Virus record (IMG/VR): IMGVR_UViG_3300040801_001424 | Span: 1-31,019 of that record | Direction: 5' to 3' (one strand) | From: a virus | Length of the DNA: 31,019 nucleotides | In this document: positions 1 through 7,537 of the stretch, in pieces | Position numbering within the stretch: the stretch's first letter is position 1 | Layout: the number at the start of each line of letters is the position of its first letter | The notes under the pieces: model-generated | Seen by the model: only the letters and a program-made list of their open reading frames with translations | Database searches by the model: none | Told to the model about the DNA's origin: nothing | Program-made: the position numbers and the translations under genes

Positions 1-2
1 CT

Positions 3-107
3 CTGACGCCAACATTTACACCTACTCCGTCACTGACATTATCACCGACGCCTACTCCATCGTCAACACCAATACCTGAATTAGTATTATTTGTTAAATG
101 GGTTTAA
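3..107 (+). CDS. C-terminal end of a Pro-Thr-rich protein, probably fibre-related (partial)
   Basis: The reading frame enters from the left edge and ends with TAA, one base before the ATG of the next gene. The 34 visible residues are mostly Thr-Pro and Ser-Pro units (LTPTFTPTPS, then SPTPTPSSTP) followed by a short hydrophobic tail, ELVLFVKWV. The same Pro-Thr linker type occurs twice in the large fibre-like protein downstream, so this is probably the end of another member of the same adhesin cassette. The family cannot be named because the main part lies outside the window. The alternating CCN-ACN codons make the DNA itself repetitive. Confidence is high that the frame is coding, because of the shared composition and the tight junction with the next gene, and low for function. 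Confidence 0.7.
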   Translation: MTPTFTPTPSLTLSPTPTPSSTPIPELVLFVKWV

Positions 108-108
108 T

Positions 109-1437
109 ATGAAAACAAAAGTTTTAAATGAATTAGAAAATTTACAAAAAAAAGTTAAAAGTAATGGTATTTCCATTGGCAAAAAAGAAACCAATGGAAA
201 GAAAACATCTGAAGTAGCTGTTTGTTTTTATGTAGACGAAAAAAAGAAGATAAGCGAAATCCCACAAGATGAAGTAGTGCCAAATAGTGTAATAATTGAT
301 GGCAAAACTTATAATACTGATGTCAAAGTAAAACCGACAATAGATGCTCTTATTTGCTATAACCCTAGTAGTTCAGAAATTACTCGTTTGCAAGGTACTC
401 CAAATCTTTTAACTCCTATAATGGGAGGTCAAGAAATATCCGAGTTCCCAACAAATTGGTCGTTTGATGGCAGTAATTTTAATTTCTTCGTAGGGACATT
501 AGGCTTTTTAGCAGTTGATAATATTGACGATAAGGTAGTGGGAGTTACAAATACTCATGTGGCAGTAAACAATTTATATATTGCATCTTCACGTAATATA
601 GCTGATGCAGGTGAGCCGTATAACACTATCGAAGAACGAGAGTGGGATTTGCTTGACTTTGGATTTGCACAAAATGGCCAAAGCTATCCACCGGGTACAG
701 CTTGTAGAGATGGAAATAGCTTAGTTCATTCGGCTAGGTATTTAAAAAGGCATGCGCCTTTTAGACCATTAGGGCCTAATTTTGTTGACTGCTGTCTATT
801 GGTTATGGAGCCAAGTGTAATAAGCAATCAGTCATACATGATACATCAACCGACAACAGAGCCGCCTTACACTGCGCATTTACCATTTGCGTCAACTGCC
901 GAAATCGATGCACTTACTTTAGCTGGTGGTATACCTACCGCAGTGTATAGTACAGGTAGAACAACAGGTCCAAAAGGTTGGGGGGCTAGTCCCAGTTGCC
1001 AACTTGAAATCACGGCTGTTCCCGCTAATGTAAATGTGAACTTTAATGGCGATTTAGTTCCATTTACTGACGTTATTGAATATGAATTCGTAGATGGAAG
1101 TGCATTCCCAGCAGCACCGGGGGATTCTGGTTCTGCATTGATTGCGGAAATTGGTGGAGTTAGAAAGATTATAGGTGTTGTATTTGCGGGAGGTAGTAAC
1201 CCGCTTACCAATACAGGGACAGCATATGCCATTAGAATAGACAGAATTGCGAGTGAACTCAATATAAGAGAATGGGATTCCAATTACAATTTTGATGCAT
1301 CTGTTCCAACACCAACAGTTGTAAGTTTGCCGCTTTCCGATGCTAGGGCAGATAGTGTAAGTCTTACAGATAGTAATTTAGATACAGTTTATCAAGCTGG
1401 GCTATCGAATAGTACAGGTATTGATGAGTTTTCATAA
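109..1437 (+). CDS. Trypsin-fold serine protease (Nal1-like / S1-type) in the fibre cassette
   Basis: This is a predicted 442-residue serine endopeptidase. I chose the ATG at 109; an in-frame TTG at 91 lies inside the preceding gene. A lysine-rich, mostly helical N-terminus (1-75) is followed by a GTLGFLA segment. The likely catalytic His150 is in TNTHVAV, Asp227 in NFVDCCLL and Ser340 in PGDSGSALI. The order and spacing fit a chymotrypsin-fold double beta-barrel. The GTLG...N-H-V...VD...GDSGS layout resembles bacterial proteases related to plant NAL1. There is no signal peptide. It sits one base after a Pro-Thr-rich gene and about 10 bases before the kelch fibre gene, so it is probably co-expressed with fibre proteins. 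Possible roles are maturation of a neighbouring fibre, or attack on host surface protein as part of the virion. The fold is well supported; the substrate is unknown. Confidence 0.8.
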   Translation: MKTKVLNELENLQKKVKSNGISIGKKETNGKKTSEVAVCFYVDEKKKISEIPQDEVVPNSVIIDGKTYNTDVKVKPTIDALICYNPSSSEITRLQGTPNLLTPIMGGQEISEFPTNWSFDGSNFNFFVGTLGFLAVDNIDDKVVGVTNTHVAVNNLYIASSRNIADAGEPYNTIEEREWDLLDFGFAQNGQSYPPGTACRDGNSLVHSARYLKRHAPFRPLGPNFVDCCLLVMEPSVISNQSYMIHQPTTEPPYTAHLPFASTAEIDALTLAGGIPTAVYSTGRTTGPKGWGASPSCQLEITAVPANVNVNFNGDLVPFTDVIEYEFVDGSAFPAAPGDSGSALIAEIGGVRKIIGVVFAGGSNPLTNTGTAYAIRIDRIASELNIREWDSNYNFDASVPTPTVVSLPLSDARADSVSLTDSNLDTVYQAGLSNSTGIDEFS

Positions 1438-1446
1438 GGTTTAAAT

Positions 1447-4400
1447 ATGTTAATTAACTTTAGACAAGGTATTGTAGAAACGCAACCAACTCCCGCAGCT
1501 ATAGCTTTAGGAGGAGGGCAAGTTAATTTAAACACTAATATGGCACCTACAATATTATCATTTGCTGATGGAAGTTCTGATTACCTGTTTATTGAAAATA
1601 CTTCATCGGTTCCAGCTTGGGCAGGACCATTCACTTTAGGTACAGATTACTGGTTGTATTGGGACATTGATAAGACTACAGCTAATCGTACCTTTGGAAC
1701 AACGCTAGTAGAACCCACTTTTGGAACAACAAGGCCATCTAGCCCATTGAATGATCAGCATTTCTTTGACACGTCTATTAATAAAATGGTAGTGTGGAAT
1801 GGTCAGCGTTGGATTGAAAAACTGCGAATATTTGCAGCCAAACTTGAAAATGGCTCAACGCTTATAAGAGAAACTGTAGGAACTAGTCAAGTTGGCCTAG
1901 ATACCGAATCATATTCAGGTGAGATTGTATTAGCGCCAAATGGTCTACCAGTTGTCCGAGCTAATGGAGAATTTCTTACAACTCAAACACCAACTAATTC
2001 CCAAGACAATCCGTTAAATTCTTATAAAATAGAATCATTACAAATTCGTGCAAAAGCAGTAGAGCCGATTCCCATTTATCATTGCGTAGCATATAAAGGA
2101 CCAAACCAAACTGGACTTGCAACAAATCGTTCTCCAGATAGAGGAAGATGTATTGGAGTATCTGTTGAGAACACTCTTACAAATGAAATGCGAAAATATG
2201 TAACTTTTGGTTATGTAACAAATCCGGCTTGGAATTTCACTGAAAATCCCGGTACTTTAGTATTTGTAGGAAACAATGGACAAGTAACGACAGATGTACC
2301 TACTAAAATATCTTTACAGAGAATTGGTACTGTTGTCAGTTCTGATACAATTTTGGTGGATATTGGAATTTTATTTAGAATAGTTGACCCACTAATTCCA
2401 TCGCCAACACCATCGCCGTCTCCAAGTGCAAGTGTTACACCAACACCAACACGAACGCCTCCGGTCACGGCCACGCCGACACCAAGCGCAACACAGACGG
2501 CTGCGGTCACAGTTACGCCTACGCCTACGCTGACGGTTACACCGACGCTTACAGCCACCTTGACGCCTACGCCAACCCCATCTAGTACTACACTCCCACC
2601 GGGGGCGGACGGCTTCTTAGCTGGTGGATATGGACCAACTGCTGGTACAGTTGTGGGTTTCCCGTTTGCCGCGCCGTTCACTGGTAATATATCACTTGGG
2701 AGTTTAATACTTACATCTGAAGATATAGAATCATCTGGAACTTCATCGGAAACTGATGGTTATATTCATATTAATGGAAATAGTGCTACATTTTTCCAGC
2801 AAATACATAAGTTTCCCCTTTCACCAACATCAATAACTACTAGTGTAGCTGGTTCCTTTTTAGCGCCTCAAACATATGGAGGGTCTGGGCTTCAATCTCA
2901 GACTGATGGATATTTTTCCGAAGGCATACCTGCTCCATTCCCATCAGCAGCGCCTACGGCGACAACAGTAGGTAGATTCCCATTTAGCGCATCGTTTACT
3001 AATGCTACATCAGTCGGTGAATTAGGGGAAGGTCATGGTTTTGCAGCACCTGCATCTTCTGCTACTGATGGATATTTAATTGGAGGGCAAGAGTTTAGTC
3101 ATTCAACTAATCCAAGCGGCGGTGGCGCAACTGATGAAATAACTATTTTTCCATTTGCCGCACCTTTTGCATCGTATACTACGATAGGTAAATTGAACTC
3201 ACGAGAAACTGACTCTTTGGGGGTTGGAGCCAATAGTGCAGTTTATGATAATGAAAATGTTTTCTTTATCGAAGATGGTAATGTAAATATTGAAACTTTT
3301 CCATTTACAAATACATTTGCCACATCAACATTATTAAGTAATGTAGTAGGATCGCGTGAAGGTGGAACGGGAGTATTTTCAGAAACAGATGGATATATTG
3401 CAGGAGGCTATTATTTTACCGCATCAGGGACAACTAGGTTTCCATTTAGTGCGGCCTTTACGTCTACTACAGACGTAGGAACTCTTGGACCATCTCCTTC
3501 CAGAGCAACTGGCCATCAAAGAACAGCTATTAGATTGCCGCCGATCCCAACCCCAACACCGACTCCAACACCAGCAGCAATTGTACCGCAGACTGTTACC
3601 GATGCATATATTGCGTCAAATGTACTTGATACTGGTCTATTCGCTGAGCAGCGGAAAATTGATACTTTCCCATTCGCTGCACCATTTGGAACAACAGCTT
3701 CTAATTTTGGGCAATTAACAAATGAAGCAACAAATAAAGCGGGTAATAAGTCTACAACAGATGGATACGTATCAGGCGGTGGAAATACAGTATCATATCC
3801 ATTTGCTGCGCCATTTGTAGAAACAACAGAAGGTGTATTAACCATAGCTACCTTAGCTAGCATTGGAGTAAGTAGTATAACAGATGGTTACTTAGTTGGC
3901 GGAATAGACCCGTCTATCAGTCCGTTCCTAAAAGGAACATTGAGAGACGTTCAGAGCTTCCCATTTGCATCCTCATGGACAACTACAATAACAGGTAATT
4001 TTGTAGGTATTGAAGTAAACCGGGCAGCTACTGCTTCAATACCAACTTCTAAGGGTATAATTGCATCCGGTGCGACTGATCCATATGGGAATACTATACC
4101 TCAAGTAACTAAAGCTATACAATCTTTCCCATATAATGCACCTTTCGCAACCAGTGATATAATAGGCTCATTGACCGATGGCAGACAGACAAATGCAGGC
4201 ATGAACAGCGATATTGATGGATTTGCTGCGACAGGAATTAACCCAACAATATCTCCTAGCGTGACATTAAATGTTGAAAAATATGAATTGAATTCGCCAA
4301 CTTTAACTACGGGAGTAGACATAGGTACTTTAGCGTTTGGGCGCTATGACGCAATGGGTGCTTCGAGTCCAACGGACGGATATCTAATAGGCGGTAAAAG

Positions 4401-4542
4401 TCCATTCCCGCAATCTGGCTTGCCTGTTATAACTGGACCTGAAAATATTGAAAGGTTCCCATTTGCGTCGCCGTTTGCTAGTACAGTTGATGTAGGGGAT
4501 TTGCGATTTGCTCGTGATCGCGGTTCTGTTGTGGAAAACTAA
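1447..4542 (+). CDS. Large fibre/adhesin with two kelch-like six-repeat domains and Pro-Thr linkers
   Basis: This 1031-residue protein is probably a tail-fibre or surface adhesin. Residues 1-310 form a beta-rich N-terminus with a fibre-style segment (KMVVWNGQRWIEKL). A Thr-Pro/Ser-Pro linker occupies about 317-385. Repeats of 40-60 residues follow, each roughly TDGYLxGG ... FPFAAPF ... GxL. I count six (about 387-695), then a second linker (PTPTPTPTP, about 698-712), then six more to the C-terminus. The repeat resembles the kelch-like FPFASDANATDVGDL type known from marine T4-like phage structural proteins, so two beta-propellers are likely. Repeat 5 has lost the TDGY core and repeat 10 is divergent. 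Receptor or glycan binding is inferred. The Pro-Thr linkers could be flexible spacers or glycosylation sites. A weak AAGG ribosome-binding site precedes the ATG. Confidence 0.8.
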   Translation: MLINFRQGIVETQPTPAAIALGGGQVNLNTNMAPTILSFADGSSDYLFIENTSSVPAWAGPFTLGTDYWLYWDIDKTTANRTFGTTLVEPTFGTTRPSSPLNDQHFFDTSINKMVVWNGQRWIEKLRIFAAKLENGSTLIRETVGTSQVGLDTESYSGEIVLAPNGLPVVRANGEFLTTQTPTNSQDNPLNSYKIESLQIRAKAVEPIPIYHCVAYKGPNQTGLATNRSPDRGRCIGVSVENTLTNEMRKYVTFGYVTNPAWNFTENPGTLVFVGNNGQVTTDVPTKISLQRIGTVVSSDTILVDIGILFRIVDPLIPSPTPSPSPSASVTPTPTRTPPVTATPTPSATQTAAVTVTPTPTLTVTPTLTATLTPTPTPSSTTLPPGADGFLAGGYGPTAGTVVGFPFAAPFTGNISLGSLILTSEDIESSGTSSETDGYIHINGNSATFFQQIHKFPLSPTSITTSVAGSFLAPQTYGGSGLQSQTDGYFSEGIPAPFPSAAPTATTVGRFPFSASFTNATSVGELGEGHGFAAPASSATDGYLIGGQEFSHSTNPSGGGATDEITIFPFAAPFASYTTIGKLNSRETDSLGVGANSAVYDNENVFFIEDGNVNIETFPFTNTFATSTLLSNVVGSREGGTGVFSETDGYIAGGYYFTASGTTRFPFSAAFTSTTDVGTLGPSPSRATGHQRTAIRLPPIPTPTPTPTPAAIVPQTVTDAYIASNVLDTGLFAEQRKIDTFPFAAPFGTTASNFGQLTNEATNKAGNKSTTDGYVSGGGNTVSYPFAAPFVETTEGVLTIATLASIGVSSITDGYLVGGIDPSISPFLKGTLRDVQSFPFASSWTTTITGNFVGIEVNRAATASIPTSKGIIASGATDPYGNTIPQVTKAIQSFPYNAPFATSDIIGSLTDGRQTNAGMNSDIDGFAATGINPTISPSVTLNVEKYELNSPTLTTGVDIGTLAFGRYDAMGASSPTDGYLIGGKSPFPQSGLPVITGPENIERFPFASPFASTVDVGDLRFARDRGSVVEN
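2395..2600 (+). repeat. Pro-Thr linker-coding repeat (first linker of the kelch protein)
   Basis: This is a degenerate trinucleotide-pair repeat of CCN-ACN and related Ser/Ala codons. It encodes about 70 residues of TPTPTRTPP, SATQTAAVTVTP and TPTPTPSS type. The third codon positions vary freely, so selection appears to act on the protein composition rather than on the DNA repeat. It separates the N-terminal attachment region from the first propeller. Confidence 0.85.
3539..3590 (+). repeat. Pro-Thr linker-coding repeat (second linker of the kelch protein)
   Basis: A short PTPTPTPTP-coding run lies exactly between the sixth and seventh kelch-like units. This supports reading the protein as two separate six-unit domains rather than one continuous array. 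Confidence 0.8.
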
Positions 4543-4558
4543 GTCAACAATCATTGTT

Positions 4559-4566
4559 AATAAATA
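4559..4566 (+). promoter_or_regulatory. Candidate T4-type late promoter octamer (AATAAATA)
   Basis: AATAAATA differs from the T4 late consensus TATAAATA by one base. It lies about 17 bases before the ATG at 4583, between two plus-strand structural genes. The same family of octamers precedes several other structural genes in the window. Confidence 0.45.
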
Positions 4567-4582
4567 GTAAGAGGTCTTAAAA

Positions 4583-5389
4583 ATGAATGTATATGGCAAT
4601 CTTACTTTAGTTAGCGGCGAAATCATTAACTTTTATCCAGAAGAAGTTACTGCGGACCCTGCGTTCTTGGCAAGCGAAGAAGGCCGTGTCGTCTATAATT
4701 CTACAGATAATTCCTTGAAATTTAATAACGGAACTGCTTGGGTATCTGTTCAAACATCTGCTACATCAAGTAATTCTTTCTTAGAGACTTTAGGTACAAA
4801 TTGGATCAACCCTAACTTAACATTTAATCCAACAGATTTCAATGCTCTTGATAATGTTTCAGGATTGTCTACAAATGATAGTTTATTTGATGTAATTGAT
4901 CAACTAGATGATGCAATTACAAGTGCTTTAAACGTAGTAACTCTACGAGGAATTAACTTAAACTTTACATCAAGTACTATTGCCGCAAACAATATTTTAT
5001 ACTACGATGGTCTAGATTTTGTACCGGGGACTATCAACGATCTTGATACTATCGAATTAGATTTCGATGAATTGCAGAATGTAAACGTCCCTACCCCATC
5101 CGATAGAGACTTTATCATTTATGATTCAGACAACTCGGAATATATCAACAAGCAGGTTTTTTATAAGCAACAATTTCTTTCAGGCACTGTTAATGTTTTC
5201 ACAGTTAACCACAATTTGGGTGAACAATTCTGCCATGTTACTGTTATAGACAATAGTTTCTCCCCGCCGCGCAGATTAGCAGAAAGTGATTTGACTTCTA
5301 TTCAGTATAGTAATGCCAATACGTTGACTGTAACTACAACAACTAATAAGCCGGTTACTATAGTAGTTTCGTCCCTAGAAGGAATCTAA
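4583..5389 (+). CDS. Fibre-like virion structural protein
   Basis: This 268-residue protein starts with a motif typical of phage fibre proteins, GRVVYNSTDNSLKFNNGTAW (about residues 33-52), in which a beta-hairpin carries the W that often follows a N-G-T turn. The middle is rich in Asp/Asn/Leu (STNDSLFDVIDQLDDAI) and is probably a helical or coiled trimerising segment. The C-terminus (from about 190) is beta-rich: FTVNHNLGEQFCHVTVID resembles the small C-terminal domains of T4-like fibre proteins. It is the last gene of the plus-strand cassette. An AGAGG ribosome-binding site lies upstream. The 3' end overlaps the convergent small membrane-protein gene by 15 bases. It is probably a short fibre or a fibre connector. 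The exact position in the virion cannot be told. Confidence 0.7.
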   Translation: MNVYGNLTLVSGEIINFYPEEVTADPAFLASEEGRVVYNSTDNSLKFNNGTAWVSVQTSATSSNSFLETLGTNWINPNLTFNPTDFNALDNVSGLSTNDSLFDVIDQLDDAITSALNVVTLRGINLNFTSSTIAANNILYYDGLDFVPGTINDLDTIELDFDELQNVNVPTPSDRDFIIYDSDNSEYINKQVFYKQQFLSGTVNVFTVNHNLGEQFCHVTVIDNSFSPPRRLAESDLTSIQYSNANTLTVTTTTNKPVTIVVSSLEGI

Positions 5390-5620
5390 TATTCGTCCAT
5401 CTTTACATTTGACTTTTTTCAATTGTCCAATGTAATTAAAGTCAACCCTATCTACATTGTCAATGTTTCCACACAATGAGATAGGGTCTTCATATACATC
5501 CTTCTCAACACTTACCGGAATAAGTGCTAGCAACATTAGTCCTAGCAACAGACCAAGTAAAAAGCCTAGAATAAGAGCTTCATGCGACCGTACTACTTTA
5601 TTGAAAGGACTCTTCCACAT
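5375..5620 (-). CDS. Small single-pass membrane protein, unknown function
   Basis: This is an 81-residue protein with a short basic N-terminus (MWKSPFNKVVRSHE), one strongly hydrophobic segment (about 14-36, LILGFLLGLLLGLMLLALIP) and a polar C-terminal part with two cysteines. The positive-inside rule suggests the N-terminus is cytoplasmic and the C-terminus periplasmic. It starts five bases after the thyA stop, so it is probably co-transcribed with thyA, although the ribosome-binding site is weak. The 3' end overlaps the convergent fibre gene. No family is recognised. The Gly/Leu-rich helix could belong to an inner-membrane accessory protein or a lysis-related protein, but nothing here decides. 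Confidence 0.55.
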   Translation of the reverse strand: MWKSPFNKVVRSHEALILGFLLGLLLGLMLLALIPVSVEKDVYEDPISLCGNIDNVDRVDFNYIGQLKKVKCKDGRILDSF

Positions 5621-5625
5621 ATTAA

Positions 5626-6495
5626 TTACTCAGAGAATGCAAATTTCAAAGGACCGTGATGTTCATAGTCAATCAAATGGAAGTCATCTATTGTAACCCA
5701 AGTTTCAAGGTCTTCAAGACTTGATACTTCAGGATTAATAACCATCTTAGGCGGTGTTAAGGGTTCACGTTGAAGTTGTTCGTCTAATGCAGCACCAAGC
5801 TGGTCTTCATAGATATGAATATTGTGCATAAAGTGGGTAAATATACCCGGCACACGGCCCGTAATCTGCGCTACAAGCTGTAAAAGAAGTGCATAGCTAG
5901 CGATGTTCATCGGGATACCTAACGGCACATCACACGAGCGTTGATACATTGTGAGGTCAACATAATTACCACGAAGACCAAATTGATATAGAAGATGACA
6001 TGGCGGCAATGCCATTTGTTCAAGTTCACCGGGGTTCCAGTGCGTAACAATCAATCTGCGATCATCAATACCTTGTGACAGTTTATCCACGGCGTTTTTA
6101 AGCTGATCAATAGAATCACCAGCGGGGGACTGCCAATCTCTAGCTTGTACTCCGTAAATTCGCCCTAAATCATCTTCGCCTTTACGATTAGGGTTTTTCA
6201 ACCAATGTTTTGATTCATTAGCATTAGCGTTCCAAAAATTACATTTAAGATCGCGAAAGTCTTTGGCATTATCAACACCTCGAATAAAACCAAGAAGTTC
6301 ACCGATCATTGCCTTATAAGCCATTTTCTTAGTAGTAAGTAGTGGAAAATATCCACTTGAAAGATCAAACTTCATCATATCGCCGTGATAGAAACGGCAT
6401 ACTTTACCTGTGCGTTCATTGACCTGATCAGTTCCATATTCAAGGATGTAATTGATCAAGCCAAGATATTGTTCTTCCCATTCATGGTAGTGCAT
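5626..6495 (-). CDS. thyA: Thymidylate synthase ThyA
   Basis: This 289-residue enzyme makes dTMP from dUMP with 5,10-methylenetetrahydrofolate, supplying dTTP for phage replication in the cytoplasm. The catalytic Cys166 lies in ALPPCHLLYQF. The dUMP-binding segment MYQRSCDVPLGIPMNIASYA follows, and FPLLTTKKM near residues 50-58 and GRIYGVQARDW near 111-121 are the usual early ThyA blocks. HNIHIYEDQ, with the conserved late H-x-Y, is also present. At 289 residues it is slightly longer than the 264 of E. coli ThyA and is complete. AAGGGAGAG precedes the ATG. It sits between a nucleotidyltransferase gene, with a terminator hairpin separating them, and a small membrane-protein gene. No dihydrofolate reductase is visible beside it. 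Confidence 0.98.
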   Translation of the reverse strand: MHYHEWEEQYLGLINYILEYGTDQVNERTGKVCRFYHGDMMKFDLSSGYFPLLTTKKMAYKAMIGELLGFIRGVDNAKDFRDLKCNFWNANANESKHWLKNPNRKGEDDLGRIYGVQARDWQSPAGDSIDQLKNAVDKLSQGIDDRRLIVTHWNPGELEQMALPPCHLLYQFGLRGNYVDLTMYQRSCDVPLGIPMNIASYALLLQLVAQITGRVPGIFTHFMHNIHIYEDQLGAALDEQLQREPLTPPKMVINPEVSSLEDLETWVTIDDFHLIDYEHHGPLKFAFSE

Positions 6496-6547
6496 ATACT
6501 CTCCCTTATTATTGTAGTTATTGGGTGAATATATTGTACCAAAAAGA

Positions 6548-6567
6548 AAGGGGTATTACTACCCCTT
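6548..6567 (-). terminator. Rho-independent terminator after the nucleotidyltransferase gene
   Basis: On the minus strand AAGGGGTA pairs perfectly with TACCCCTT across a four-base loop and is followed by TTCTTTTT. The hairpin begins inside the TAA stop of the nucleotidyltransferase gene and separates it from thyA. Confidence 0.75.
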
Positions 6568-7468
6568 ACTTTCCGTTCACAATCTTGACAATTTGTTCAT
6601 ATTTCCGCATTACATCAGGATCAATAGACTGTGCTACTTCAAGACTACCAAACTTCATTTCAAGGCATTCAAGAAGCAATACCCGCAATCTATCAACATC
6701 AGGCTTTGCTGGCAATGAACTATTTGCAACCGTTGTGTCAAGTGCCTTCTCTTTATTGAAGAACCACTCTTCCAGTTCTTCTAGAGTCATAGAGCCTCTA
6801 CGAACCGCTTTAAGCTGTTCTCTCGCTACTTCTAGGTCTAGATCACCTTCAGTTAGAACCTGTTCAGCTTCGCGCATAAGGCGTACCACATGGTATGCAC
6901 TCTTAACGTCGTATCCAAACTGCTCAATAGCTTTGCGCCTCTTAGGTTTATAGTCGGCCAATGCTGCGCCTTCTTTACCAAAATCACGCTTTAGCTTTTT
7001 AAGCTCGCCAAATGCATATCCTCTGAGCTTAGTATACACATACTTAGACAGAAACAGTCTACGATGTGCCCGCATATGTTGACCGACTTCGCTTGCATGG
7101 ATTACACAACGATCAGGAACAAATAGTGAATCCAACATGTTTGGATTATTTTCCATACAAAGCTGAAAATACATTACAATACTATAAACAACCACATCAT
7201 ATTCGCGTTCTTCAAGCTGCATGTGATGTTTTTGCTGAGAAGTAAAGTTTTCCGGCTTTGGTCCAAAGTCGGGAACATGGCCTGCTAGGTGAGGAAACAC
7301 CATGCTTTTATGCGGAACGCACATCGCATAGATATCCATATCTGAAGTATCATTCGATACTCCGTAAGCTAGAGAACCCATGATAACTTCATAATCAGGC
7401 TCACCAACGAAAGAATATTTCGGGTGAAACAATTTATGTCTTACTAATTTTTGAACTACGGAAGACAT
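6566..7468 (-). CDS. Predicted nucleotidyltransferase of the RlaP type (RNA repair, COG3541-like)
   Basis: This 300-residue protein has a DNA-polymerase-beta-type nucleotidyltransferase signature. G31-S32 in MGSLAYGVSNDTSDMDIY is followed by D43 and D45, with a further acidic/hydrophobic strand (EREYDVVVYS) about 50 residues on. The rest is helical and charged. The layout resembles the RlaP family, which is linked to RNA repair and is found in many T4-like phages. I chose the ATG at 7468 because AAGGAG lies seven bases upstream. A longer frame to 7507 lacks such a site. It is probably cytoplasmic and its substrate is unknown. No RNA ligase is seen in the window. It is divergent from the structural gene at 7538, with a terminator at its 3' end. 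Confidence 0.75.
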   Translation of the reverse strand: MSSVVQKLVRHKLFHPKYSFVGEPDYEVIMGSLAYGVSNDTSDMDIYAMCVPHKSMVFPHLAGHVPDFGPKPENFTSQQKHHMQLEEREYDVVVYSIVMYFQLCMENNPNMLDSLFVPDRCVIHASEVGQHMRAHRRLFLSKYVYTKLRGYAFGELKKLKRDFGKEGAALADYKPKRRKAIEQFGYDVKSAYHVVRLMREAEQVLTEGDLDLEVAREQLKAVRRGSMTLEELEEWFFNKEKALDTTVANSSLPAKPDVDRLRVLLLECLEMKFGSLEVAQSIDPDVMRKYEQIVKIVNGK

Positions 7469-7508
7469 GGTTTCTCTCCTTTCCAACGCCTCTAAATAGT
7501 ACAGCACC

Positions 7509-7516
7509 GATAAATA
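7509..7516 (+). promoter_or_regulatory. Candidate T4-type late promoter (GATAAATA, context GATAAATACTGT)
   Basis: GATAAATACTGT lies 22-29 bases before the ATG at 7538. The identical 12-mer occurs before the plus-strand gene at 29693. CAGGAG seven bases before the ATG is the ribosome-binding site. Confidence 0.6.
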
Positions 7517-7537
7517 CTGTATATCAGGAGTTCACTT

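Noticed and set aside
91-108. Upstream TTG start for the protease gene
   Set aside because: It lies inside the preceding reading frame and has no good ribosome-binding site; the ATG at 109, right after the upstream stop, is better.
2395-2600. Repeat array resembling CRISPR or a microsatellite
   Set aside because: The unit is a degenerate protein-coding Pro-Thr pattern with no constant repeat/spacer organisation.
2211-2681. Minus-strand open frame opposite the Pro-Thr linker
   Set aside because: It is a Val-Gly repeat produced by the antisense of the CCN-ACN repeats, with no ribosome-binding site.
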